A stretch of 64,000 nucleotides of DNA, taken from the NCBI GenBank assembly GCA_036365455.1, contig JAWQUS010000027.1:12388501-12452500 (forward strand), read 5' to 3'. Position numbers and translations under genes: made by a program. The notes beneath the pieces are model-generated. The model saw only the letters and a program-made list of their open reading frames with translations, had not been told where the DNA came from and did no database searches. Positions 47,626-60,500 of the stretch are shown here, piece after piece. Every line of letters begins with the position of its first letter. Positions within the stretch are counted from its first letter, which is position 1. Origin of the DNA: Macrosoma leucophasiata. Lineage: Eukaryota; Arthropoda; Insecta; Lepidoptera; Hedylidae.

Positions 47626-48164
47626 GTTATTGCGGTTAACCACCAACATTAATACCTAGCGATAGGTAGGTACATATATTTTATTTATCGTAATCCTCAT
47701 TTTACGGAAAACTTCACTGAAAAGGTTATTCATTTTATTTGCAAAATAATTGGAGCCATTGGGTCTCCGCCCTTCGTTGGCTCTGGGTCTCCTAACATCT
47801 AAACCTGACCCTGCTGGTGGTACACATTTAATTTAAAAATAATTAACGTCAAATAAATTAAGTATTTGAAGTTTTCTTTAATGTATGGAATGATCATATT
47901 TTATTAGGTATATGTTTTATTGTTTCATTTGACTTTTTATTTCTTTTCTTCTCTATTATTTTTGTCGTAAAAAAACTATTGAATTTATTCCCTTATCCTA
48001 TTCCATAGAAATAAATTGTATCTAATCAAAATACAAAATTAAAAATTGAAAAAAAAGAACGACGATTAACGACATAACGTCACAACATTCACAACCAGTC
48101 GTGGCGTTTTTGGAGTAATTCTTTTCTTTTTTCAATAAATAATTATTATTTAATATTTTGACGA
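47626..48164. other. no feature seen (5' flank of the channel gene)
   Basis: AT-rich. No TATA box, CpG-rich patch or upstream exon could be placed, so the promoter of the channel gene is not identified. Confidence 0.5.
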
Positions 48165-48375
48165 CCCGACCGTTTAGGCCATCGATGTGAGTTGACCGTT
48201 TGATTCGAAGAGTCGCGGGTTCGATCCCCGCACCGGGACAAATATTTGTATGGCCTACAGTTATAGGTTTCGGGTCTGGGTGTTTGTGTATGTGTTGTAT
48301 GTGTACAACGGTACCCTCGACACAGTTTTATACCTGGTGTGGGTCTGTGAATGTTAGCGGATTTTATTTAATTTT
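48165..48375 (+). repeat. tRNA-derived SINE family D, copy 3
   Basis: Head gttgaccgtttgattcgaag, then gggttcgatccccgcaccgg (B box), and the body shared with 53752-53940. It ends about 75 bases before the acceptor of the channel's start exon. Confidence 0.8.
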
Positions 48376-48450
48376 TATTTTATTTAAACTGTCCTAGGAA
48401 GACGACATTATGTTAATATGCTTTATATGTTTGTCTTTGAATTGTTGCAG

Positions 48451-48540
48451 ATGTCCTAATATGGGTTGGTCATGCGTGGTGGCACGCGCCGTGGCCTTTT
48501 TCCTCATGCTTACCAGAGCGTCCGCACTCACGTCCGACAT
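48451..48540 (+). CDS. pHCl: channel exon 1: start codon and signal peptide (CDS from 48461)
   Basis: Acceptor ttgttgcag ends at 48450 and donor gtaagt begins at 48541. ATG at 48461 (aatATGG, a favourable context) gives MGWSCVVARAVAFFLMLTRA, then SALTSD: positive residue, hydrophobic core and small residues before the likely cleavage, a signal peptide. Directly before it lies a two-codon uORF, ATG TCC TAA (48451-48459), separated by one base. An upstream non-coding exon is implied but not found. Confidence 0.75.
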
Positions 48541-51500
48541 GTAAGTTACATTTAATTTAATATGAGGTGCTACTCGTTTTATCCGGGTAATAAAATTATA
48601 TCCCTTTTTTATGGAGGGAAATATAAACAGCTCAGTCAGTAAAATTTCGGACCTTACGTCTAAGCGTAATATTACCAGGCGGCCACGATATTTAAAATAA
48701 ACATTAAGGTTATCAACCCTGGTGAAAATAATAAAGTCCATATTATGTCAGTGAATAAATGAGATTCGATCCAAGTGTAGATTGAAAATCAAACACCTTT
48801 TTACTACACAAACTTTTTTTATAAGTAGCAACCAAATCATGATAATTAATTCCAAGCAGGCTCTTTATTCATAAAGCTATACAATATGTATGACTTACTA
48901 TTTCTAAGGTTTTATGTTTTTTTTCTGGTGCTTTCATAAATATTTATAACGCGATAATTTGTGAGATAAAACCCGCGTATTACGACAGCTTAACAATCCA
49001 TACAGTTAAGCAACGCCTTCGATATCTGGCGATGGCACCGCCTGCGCAAGCACTTACGATATCAGTCAAACAAAAACGTGGAAGGATTTTCAAAAAGAAA
49101 ATAAGTGTGAATATTATTTAATCATTGATTTCCAAATATACCTATACCTAATTTCATTATTTCGCATCATTTTACAAATGTTGCACTGTGGATATTTGCA
49201 TTCTTAAATGTATATTTAAGTGTGTGTGTGTGTGTGTTATTGTGTGCGGTCACATTTCAATGAACAATTTTAACCTTTACGTTTGAGTGACATATTTCGT
49301 ACGCGACCAGTCCCTGCATACCACGCCGCCCGTATCACCGAAAGGCCCCCGTCGTTGCTCTATGCAAGTACGTTCGTTGTCCAACTGTATGCTGAAGCTA
49401 ATGTAATTACTGCTGAGAGTTCCAGTTAGATGGTACTTCACAGTCAGGTCATTTCTGACACAGGATCTTAAGCTTCTATAAAAGTTACTGAATAAACAAA
49501 ATACACCCAAGATTTTTATTTTTGGTAGATGTCTTTATGCTACAATATTCACATACCACCAATGTGATGGAACGCTTATTAGACTCTAAATGTGGACGTA
49601 CTTACATTGTAAAAATAATGTAGTGCCAAAAATGCCACAAATCGTCTTACCGAACGTATCATTGCTAGTTAAGCTGCTAATTATCACAATTCCTTGAATA
49701 CCTACAAACTACATTCAATGAACCGCTGCTATGTAGCTGCATCTAATGACGAATAAGTAGTCTGTAAAATTAGAATATGGGCAGATCGTTCACATTCCTT
49801 CTATTATGTGAACCTTTCATTAAAGAGTTCTAAGTTAATCCTATCCGAGAATCGGGACAAACAAACAGGGTTTATCGAAACTGCCAACTATGTTTCTTAA
49901 GTCGCACAGCCGGCTATACAATAAATCTATGGATAGAAGTTTAAGTGTCGGCCGCCGAGTCTAGTCGGTTATGTGTTTCTATCGCAAAATGGTAATTTCA
50001 CATTTTATGGGTAGCCATGATTGTGTGTATGTAACAAATGAGTAAAGGGTGGAAGGGCGAGCCGGGCGCGGCGAAGCGAACTTAACTCGCTGGCCGGCAC
50101 ACTCGTTCAACCGTAAAGATCCTCGCTCCATTTATAACCCGGACTGGGAAATTGTAAAATTTGTCATAGATAAGTATTAAATTATGAAAATAATTGTACA
50201 AAGGATAAAATAGTAGAAATCTACTTAAATATACAATGCAATAAGTATCTAGTTTTTATTTTACGCAGATATTCAAATTTAGCAACAAAATTAAGAAAAA
50301 AATCTATGATATGAATGCGTGTTCACGCCAAGTCCCTAACGGGGGTAGGCAGAAAGCATCGAGCACCAAAAATCCCGGTTCTTATACACCGCTCGTGTTT
50401 CATTCTCTCTCTCTCTCTTCATACATGCACGCCGATTCCGTAGATCCCATGTAACATACCCATCCGTGTTACATTTCATCATTTTCTAAAGAGTATTTTT
50501 GCTCTGAAATCAAAACAGACAGACAACTAATACTTTCGCATTCACACAATAAATATTTTTATCGTTCTGAACATGAATATTTTATTTAAACTTCGGAACC
50601 AATAGGCGTAGTTAGAGCTTTCCAAATTCCATTTCGGAAAAAAACTAGTTACTGAAAAATTATATTAGGTAGATATGTTTTTACGACTATTTAATTAAAG
50701 CAGTTGAAATATCTATATAATAAGATAAGTCATCGATTTAACAATATCAAAAGTCGTAGGTAATATCGAATGTATTTTTTGATTAAAAGAAAACAATGAA
50801 AACCACTATCTCACTACTGACTACGGGGCTGTAATTACCGGCACAGAACTATAAAACTTTGACCTTAGGAGTACCAATTTCTCTACATTGATCTTTGGTT
50901 TGATGTAGATGTTAGTAGATTGTGAATAGGCTACAGATTACTTACCATCAATATGAACTGTATGCTTGTTAGCTTTATGACATAAAAATTTGCCACTGCA
51001 ACTAGCTCCTCGTCGGCTAACTTCGTACTACCTTGTCCAACATTTGACAAGTACAAATTATTTCTATGAGGAAAAAATAGTTTTTACTGTTTTCCTTAAA
51101 ATTTCTTCATATTCTCTCACAATTTGTTTTTGTTTTCTTTCTTTATGGTTTTTTTTAAACTAAAATGAACCCAATCGGTCCAACCGTCTCTTTCTAGATT
51201 TTGAGCAAACTAATAAATGTCATTTAATTTTATTTTAAGACGTAAAGTAGAAAGAACATATTTATTTTGAAATAACATTTAAGTATTTTTTGGTTCCTTT
51301 GAAGAAGGCAACTTTCTTGTGATTATTTTTAACGTAATAAATAATATTAAAGAATTATTAACTACATAATTTAGATCAAAATATACGGAACTATTGAGTT
51401 TTCATTAAACATAGAATTATTAAGGTCACAAACAAGCTCTTTGTGCTAAGACCCAATTACACTAATTAGTGGGTATCAAACACGAAACAGTTGCCAACTG

Positions 51501-54500
51501 TACTTGTGATTGAATTATTTATTTTAACGAGGCGTGATTTGATTCCACTGTAAGCTAAGAACATTTTCTGTAAATCACATTTTTTTATTCACAAAGCATC
51601 GCTGTGGAATTTTGTAAGTTCATGATTAATAGATGATAAAAGGACATGTCATGACAAGTAACGTGTCATTTTAACAGTGTTCTATCAGTGATCGTTTTAG
51701 TAATCTTTATAATAATACGCAGTGGGTCGTCGTTCTAGTACACTTTTTAGAAAGAAGAGACAGCGTATCGCGATGATATACCGTTGTATTATAATGCATA
51801 ATCGATATTTCATTGCGATACTCATTTACGATACGATTTAATTAAGCAAAAATTAAATCGTCATCTTATTTAATCATTGTTTAAGGTTAATCATTTTACA
51901 AGTCACAATAATAATAAATTGACTGCTGCAGACTGTGATCGTGCAACCAAGGGTCTTGCCTAGTACTTAAGTACATGTAGGTCAATGTGCATTTGGACGT
52001 TTGTTTGTTTGGCTACGTTTCCATTTTTTACTAAAAAAATGTTGATCCTCAGCGTGTGCCCACCCTTAACAGTCGTTTGTTGTTCGTATTGTGGTCGTGC
52101 GATCCTAATCGTTATAAATAATCGCACATATATTATCATACTGCTTATGGACCCTTTCGGGATAGATTATGGAGCAATGAACATGTCTAGTCCCTATTTT
52201 ATGTACCTACAAGGCACATACATATTACACACCCACTTACTCAGCTTATTCAATGTTCAAATTGAGTATCGTGTAATTATCCGTGTACATTTAAATATTT
52301 TGGAGTAGAATAGGTATACCTTTATTATAGTTTGTTTTTTAATACTAAGTACAACACGCTGCGCTGTAAGTACGTTTTTTGTATTTTTGCCTCTGTTCAT
52401 TTTTCATGTTAAACTTGATTGAAAGTGGTCACACAGCCTATGAACATTTGCAATACCAGGAGAGATACCAACGCGCTGCAAGCCCTGAAGGACTCATTTG
52501 ACGGCAGTTCACTGCATGTCCAGCCGGTGCATCATCTATGTGTAATAAAAAGACGTTGGCACTATATCAAACAGTTCAGCAGAGCACTTACGAGAGGAGG
52601 TAAAAACGCACAGACTTTCGATGGCTCTACATAGATTCAGATGTTCGAGCCTATCAGTAAGTCAATGACGGGGCCATGCATTACTTTCTAAATGGAACAA
52701 GATGTTCAGATGTTCAGATAATTCGGGGCCGATAGATGTAAATAGCTAGCTACAGAAAATTTTAAACATCCTATCGGAGCAATGTTTTTGCTCTCGCATT
52801 CCATACGTCAGTCAGTCGTTTGAGCTCGGGGACAAACTCTATCATCAAAAAAGTGTCCTATGCATTTTAAATATTCTCACTTTACACCAACTCTAATCCA
52901 AAACCATCGATTCGGATGTTTCAAAATGTCTGTAGCCATTTATCCTTCAGTATTTTATCGTTAATATTATGCGTATTATATACAGGATTGTTGCTTTTAC
53001 ATAGTACTACCATTTCATCGCATTATTAGGGGTATTAAGGCCGAGGTTTAGTAACGGTCGGGATATGAATGCTAATCTAAAATCAATAAGAAGCCATTCT
53101 CCGGTTCTATCCACATACAATATTTTGCTATGTATATCATAGCGTGAAATCATTATTGGCAACCGCATCGATATACACACTGAATCGTACCTCTTTCAAT
53201 AAAATTATCAGTCTGTAGTTGTATAGTTTCTGTACCTACAGTTTTAAGTTTACTGTGGATATGGAGGTGTACGCGTAAGGTGGATAAATAGATATCAATA
53301 AAATGTAACCATGCACACTAACACTAACTTTGCAACACTTTCCTAACTTTGACTTTAAATTTAAGTACCTATATATTTAACAGCATAAAATGTTTATGTC
53401 TGTTTGTCCGCACACACATTATATCAAAACTCAACATTTACAATCATAATATAATCCAGTAGATATCACATAAAGGTTAAAATACAATTATAATAAGTTA
53501 ATAACTTGAAATACTCAGGTGAGCTTAACTGTGTGAATGTAATTTAAAAATGATTAAATAAATATATCTAAGTATATTTAGCTTCTGCCGGCGACTGCTA
53601 TTCAGACATAATTGACATACTATTGTAATTTACTGCTATAAATTACAATAGCAGTAAATTACAAAAGTATGTCAATTTTATTTCAAACAATAGATAATTT
53701 TTTTTTGAGTAGGTATCTGTCTGAAAATAGCAGAATCAAATTTACGCTACAACCCGGTTAGTCCAGCGGTGTGAGACGACCGTATGATTCGAAGAGTCGC
53801 GGGTTCGATCCCCGCACCGGGACAGATATTTGTATAGCCTACAGATATTTATTTGGGGTCTGGGTGTTTGTGCATCTGTTGGGTGTGTACAACCGCACTG
53901 ACACGACACAGGTATACCTAGGTGTAAGTGTATTTAAAAAATATTTCTTTTAAAACATATTTGAAATACATAGTTACCTATTTAGGTACCTCAACAAAGA
54001 TCCAAACGTATATATGTTTTAATATTTTTTCAGTTTTGCTGCGGGCAAGTCGGACAAAGAGATACTCGACAATCTGCTAAAGAATTCCCGCTATGACAAA
54101 AGACTGCTGCCGCCGGTAGACGGTAATTATACAAATTAAATAAATTATGTAAAAGTAGACGTTGAAGTTACTTTTCATAATTTGAAAGATACAGTAATGA
54201 TATTACCGGAGTTAATGAAAAACGGTAGATTTGAGAATTGAAAATTATTGCAGATCCAGAATTCTGTTGTGGTCTTTCGACGCCCAATGACTCTCTGGCA
54301 CAAAATACTGTCGGATTATCGTCTCTCCGGCCTCGTTCGCACAATCGTGGTGCGTTGTGTTTTGTGTTTATGAAAAGAGAAATTAATCCTATATACTTAG
54401 TTGTCTCGCGTCTTTTGTATACACAGCAACATTGTATTGGCACGGAGATCCCACCTGGGTGAAGGTTTTCTTTCTTTATACAACACACAACTGTAGATAG

Positions 54501-57500
54501 CTCTTTGCTTTAGATCTAACAGTCTTCTGCCTTTCCTGTGGACACGTTTTTCTTTATTTACTTAGATGCATATGTAAGCACTTTTGTGTTGGTGTCGTAT
54601 CTAGTAGTAGAACATACACTTTGTACAATAAATATTTGTTTTTATTTTAGAAATCATAACCAATTTAAGCTATTTATCAAGCTGATATATTGCAATCAGT
54701 TTTCATTGAGAATATTATTAAAATCCCTCTCCCTCCCATATTGCTTTATAACTATAATTTTCTCTTTTCACAAACATTAAACACCAGTCCGAAATTCTTT
54801 CTGAAAGATTAATTATAAATTACTACTTTCTCGTCTACCATCTTATATCAGAGCTTTTTCGGAAACTACATTACAGTAATTGAAAAAAGATTTATACATT
54901 AATTAAAATGTTTCTAGCTATAGATCTTTTAACTTAATATTCTCACCCAAAAGGAAATTAGATTATAGTTCGTTGTTTGTGTGCAGCACTCCAATATAGA
55001 CATTTATATTAAATGTGAGCATGAATAGTTTACCAGGAAACCAAATAGTTGTAAATGAACACCGAATAAGAAATGTATTCTTGCTTCGTATGATATACAT
55101 AGATACAAAATATACCTAATATTAATTCGTTATATAAGTATACAAGCAAAATAATTAACAATAATTTGTCATATGTATGTAGGTACGTCATTTACCCAGT
55201 TTCGTATTCCTGGAACGTCTTCTCTTGTCTATACACGAAGTGTGTTATTTTCTTCTATACCCACCCACTGAATTGACTATAGTCGTATCTTCATTTCAAA
55301 CGCATGCTTGAATTTATTTTTAAACTTGACCAATAGCCATTTCTTTATAGGTACTTACTTAAAATTATTTTTATGTGTATTTTAATAAACTATTCTGTTG
55401 CCTAAATCATTTCAGCCTGTGCTATATAAAACTGTTTCTTCAAAAGTCACCAAGTTTTCATCTTTACTTACAGGTGTCCTCACCGTAAATGTTAGCGTGC
55501 TACTTCTTAGTTTAGCATCTCCAGACGAATCTAGTCTTGTAAGTTATTTGATGTTTATACCATCATAAAATAATAATCGATTATTACTCAAATGTAATTA
55601 TTGGATTTATGAAGTATTCTATTGAAATATATTTACAATAAATTTTATTTTTTTGCTGCAGAAATACGAGGTAGAGTTCCTGTTGCAGCAACAGTGGTAC
55701 GATCCTCGGTTACGGTATTCCAATCAGTCGCATTACGACTTCCTCAACGCTATTCACCACCACGAAGATATTTGGCTGCCTGACACATATTTTATAATGC
55801 ACGGTGACTTTAAAGTAAGTTATATTTTACTTATAAAACGTATGCACGATCAAAACAGTAGTCAAATTTATTGTAGGTTTGTGTTTATTCGTTAAAAACT
55901 TTTATAGTTACAATAAATTTAATAATTTTACCATTATGTTTGTATTACACATCTAGCCGTGCTGGGATAAAAACAAGAATGTTAGTATACCACAAAATTA
56001 GCTTAGTTATGTATATACCTGCCATTGACCTACTGGAATAAGTGGTGCACATAGCAAAACGAAGAAAATGCTTTGTAAAGGCAAAGTTACATATCGTGTC
56101 CAATATCTGTGTATTTATTATATTTCAGGATCCAATAATACCGATGCATTTCGCGTTGCGTATTTATCGCAATGGTACCATCAACTATTTAATGCGGCGG
56201 CATCTCATCTTGTCCTGTCAGGGGCGGCTCAACATCTTTCCTTTTGATGACCCATTGTGTTCATTTGCCTTAGAAAGTAGTGAGTAAACAAATTTTAATA
56301 AATTAGTCACATAGTTCTTTTACTACTTCTTTTATTCGTTATTCTGTTTTCATTTAACGTAGATTTATTAGCGTTTCTTTAGTTATTCGTTGATTTTAAA
56401 GCTTAATTAGAAATAATAATATGCATGTTAGGGGGCAGAGCAGCTTGTGGCGAGCTGTTGGTGAGTAGCGACACCACCCCCTACCATCATCTCGAGTTCC
56501 TCCGAGAGAACTGGGCTCCGCCTCGTCCGCCACACAGAGGTACGGCCGGACAGAGCATCAGGTCTCTCACCTCTGGCTTGCCTTCATTGGCCGGTCAGAG
56601 TGGGGCGCTAGAGGTATGGCATTTGCAGAAATTTAGATAATAGGCTGTTGTCTAAATTTCTGCAAGAGCCATACACTCGGGGGTGGAAGTGTCTAAAGGC
56701 ATAATAGCGGGCAAGCCCGCTCCGAGCTCGAGATTACTCGCTCGTGATGGTGAAACCGGGGCCACACCTCTCGACACCCCCAGCCTCTCTCAACAGTGTT
56801 GCCCCCTGTCGACCATCGGGTTGGCTGTTTGGGGAGCCCACCAAGGAGAGGCGAGTCACCACCTGCCTAAAGTAGGATTCAATAATGTGAAATGTTGAAT
56901 ATAGGCAGGTGCCGGATCTCTCTCCATAGGCCCAGCCAGCTAGTCCCCCCAGTTCACCCACATAGCCCAAAGTTTGGCAAGTAATTTTTCATTACAATAG
57001 TCCCATGTATTCTGCGGGGTCTGTCTGTGTCTGTATTAACTATTGATGCAGTCAGAGAGAGATCCCGCCGAATATAACCCATTACAAAGTAGATCAAAAT
57101 TCTCGAAAGGGCCTCTACTTGTTGGACCCCCCAAGTCCCCGCGCAATCCTGACAAAGGTCCGGGGTTCAAAATGGACCACGTGCAGACGAGAGATGCATG
57201 TTATATTCTCTATTTAAATTATTTTTATAAATTCTACTTTAGGAGTTAGCTAAATTCATAATAATTCTAGCAATTACTAAAAAGACAATAAATTAAAGAT
57301 ACCTACATTAAAAATTATTTTTAAATTAATACAATATATTATCCATTTCCAGTATCATACGAACAATCAGCGATAACGTACGTGTGGAAGAATGATGAAG
57401 ATACTCTTCGAAAGTCCCCTTCACTGACTACTCTCAATGCATACCTCATCCAGAATCAAACGATCCCATGTCCTATCAAGGCTAGTTGGAGAGGTAACCT

Positions 57501-60500
57501 TCGTTTCTAACACATTCCATAAACAGGCATCGCTTACCGTGACATCAACAGATAATATTCTGTTCAATAATCTTGAGTCAAATCCAACTTATGTAGACTA
57601 GCTCCCGACATCCTTCTTTTTTTAAAAGCACCATTTTATACTTTGCACACAGGAGGGATTTTAATAGCAATTCTGATTAACTCTTTTCAGCTTGGTCTTG
57701 GTTTACATATAAAATTATCGTTTCTAAAGTTTATTTTGAAAACAATATATATATATATTTACGTTTTGTAGAAAAATATTAAATGTTCTTAGAGCTAATA
57801 TGTTATAATATAGACCCGTAAATGTGTTAAATTTAGACGTAGTTATCACAGACGACGTAGAATACGACTATATTAGTTAGAAAACAAGCATGCTCATCAG
57901 CATTTCATCAATCATTGAATATCGGTACTGTTCATGATTACCCTAGTTGTACAACTGTAGCTACGAATATATTTAGAAATAAAATATAAATGTTGAAGAA
58001 AATAAACATGAAGTAGCTAAGAATTTGTTAACGTCTTTGCAAGCAGCTGATGGTATTTCACTTTACGAGGACGATGAAGAGCTGACATGTAATCTTTGCC
58101 AGAGACGCTTTGAGGAGCAAGGTACCTACTTGAGTCGCACCGGATGACGAAATGTTCCGTCCGGTGCTGTCGTATTAAATTCTCTATATTCTCCGCTTAT
58201 GTGTGAGTAATTGCGTTGTTGTGTTAGTATAGTGTGAAGATTAAGCTATTAAGGAAATACTGCACACGCGACCGAAGGTATCCTTCAAATTCATTATTCA
58301 CTTTCATTAAACATTACTACTCTTAGATATTCATCATATTTGTCTTGTTATCTTCTATGCACGTAATCATGTGTTACTGCACGAGTTAGACAATAGCTTT
58401 ATTTTAACAGTCGACAAATTGAACACTGATACAACATCACACATGTTAGAAACACAACACGCGTTACTCTTACATACGGAATGGTAATTATTTGTTTTAT
58501 AGATATTAGATGTACAATATCTAGCTAATGTTCATGAAAATTGTTATTTGCAAGGCCACTGAATGGAGTTATTTGGAATTTTCCCATACACGTAATTTTA
58601 TATTAAAATTAACAAATTTGTACAGTAATACCTACCAGTCAAATTAAATTGCGAATCGTGTTGTATACTGTTCAAATTTTACGAACACTATTCAATTCAC
58701 AGGTAACTACAGCTGTCTAAAGGTGGATCTTATTTTTACGAGAGACCGAGCATTCTACTTTACCACAGTATTTATCCCTGGCATAATTCTGGTGACCTCC
58801 TCGTTCATCACCTTTTGGCTGGAATGGAACGCAGTGCCAGCCCGTTCCATGATAGGTAAAAGATGGCTGGTATTCGGGATGTTCTCGGTCTTGCATCTTG
58901 CATCTTCTGTCTCTGTAGATGTGACTGCGGCTGTTAATATAACACGCTAACTTTTTCCTTTTGCAGGTTATCCTCGCTTTTTTCGTTGGCAATATAAATA
59001 CTAATATGTTACCTAATGATTGTTTATAACTGCCAACGATTCACACTTACACAGGCGCGTAGTTTTTTCAATGTATTGTTTTTAGACTTTGCTTCATAAT
59101 TTTTAGGTAATTACAGCTGCCTCAAAGTGGATCTCATCTTCACGCGGGATAGATCATTTTACTTCACCACTGTATTCATACCAGGAATCATTTTGGTGAC
59201 ATCATCGTTTATTACTTTTTGGCTGGAATGGAATGCAGTGCCTGCTAGAGTAATGATAGGTTGGTGTTATTTTGTTTGCTTCATTATAAAATCATTTCTA
59301 ATCCTCCATAAGTTTATTCATTCATTAACTAACATTTCACTTAGCTATAGTCTTAAATCATTTTATCGTTACTTCTTAGGAATCATAAATATCAATGAAC
59401 TAATTGTCTACTAGAATCAGAGTGAGTACTTATTAAATACCTAAAGATATATTCTAAGCTTCGTTCTTTCTACATTTCTGCTTTTGCAATAGCTATTGAA
59501 ATATTATCAATTAGCATTTTAGTATTGAGTAAATCAATGTATATACAGAATAATATTTGCACATACTTAGAGATTAGAACAGCGTTTGAATGAATTGGTT
59601 ATTTATAACTAATTTATAAAGAGGAGTGCTTAGTTTTATATTTTTTGCACGAAACTAGTTCAGTTATTTAACTAACGGTGCATACAATAATCAATACAAA
59701 CAAAAGACGAACGGGTGAATAGAACATAATTATAAGCCGTTGAACATTATTTTTATTAGATACCTGCAATACCCAGGATAAGCCCAGAATTAAAAAAAAA
59801 TATCTTTGCTAACCCCGTTCGTCATTTGCCACACATGATCAATTAACAAAAACGTTAATACCTACTTATCAATTAAAAATGTAATTCTGCGCACAGGTGT
59901 AACAACAATGTTGAATTTCTTTACAACATCGAATGGTTTCCGCTCCACTTTACCAGTGGTGTCGAATTTGACGGCGATGAATGTTTGGGACGGGGTGTGC
60001 ATGTGCTTCATCTACGCATCCCTCTTGGAGTTCGTGTGCGTCAACTACGTCGGACGGAAGCGACCGCTACACAACGTAGTCTACAGGCCAGGGGAGAACC
60101 CAGTCACGCAGGTGAATAAACATACTTGTTTGTTTGTTTGACTATAAAATATACGTGTGATCGGTGTCGTACTCTCTACTAGTAACGCATCGTAGCCGTC
60201 AAATTGCACTCTGGTTACTTGAACTTGGATGTGTTTCCTCTTATTGGCTTCTTTACGTCTTTAAATGTTTGTAAACGACACAAATCAGGTCGATTTGCTC
60301 TACGGACCTTATAACACTGTAAGGCTGATACCACTGTGTGACTTAAATGTTAATTTGTAAATACTGTAATTATACATTGTTATGTCCATGTTGAACATAT
60401 TGAAGACGAGTACGTTGAGCCCTTCCAAATTCTTTCAACTATACACCTAATAAACCAAATTGCTACTAGTTTCAATTGATGTTCACGAAGGAATTAAATT

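Larger units (their letters stand above)
48541..54033 (+). other. channel intron 1 (5.5 kb)
   Basis: Phase 2 intron, gtaagt...ttcag. It holds a (gt)n microsatellite (49219-49240), family C and A repeats, a LINE relic, a 30-bp hairpin and a SINE, listed separately. A GC-richer patch at about 49925-50140 (gagccgggcgcggcgaagcg) stands out and could be an alternative promoter, but nothing proves this. Confidence 0.7.
56280..57352 (+). other. channel intron 5
   Basis: 1.07 kb, of which 763 bases are an insertion (56431-57193). Without it the intron would be about 300 bases. Confidence 0.8.

Noticed and set aside
48394..48741. 115-codon ORF on the - strand over channel exon 1
   Set aside because: Shadow of the coding exon and its flanks; the + strand exon explains the open frame better.
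56734..56970. 78-codon - strand and 71-codon + strand frames in intron 5
   Set aside because: They lie in the GC-rich 763-bp insertion, overlap each other and show no family motif.
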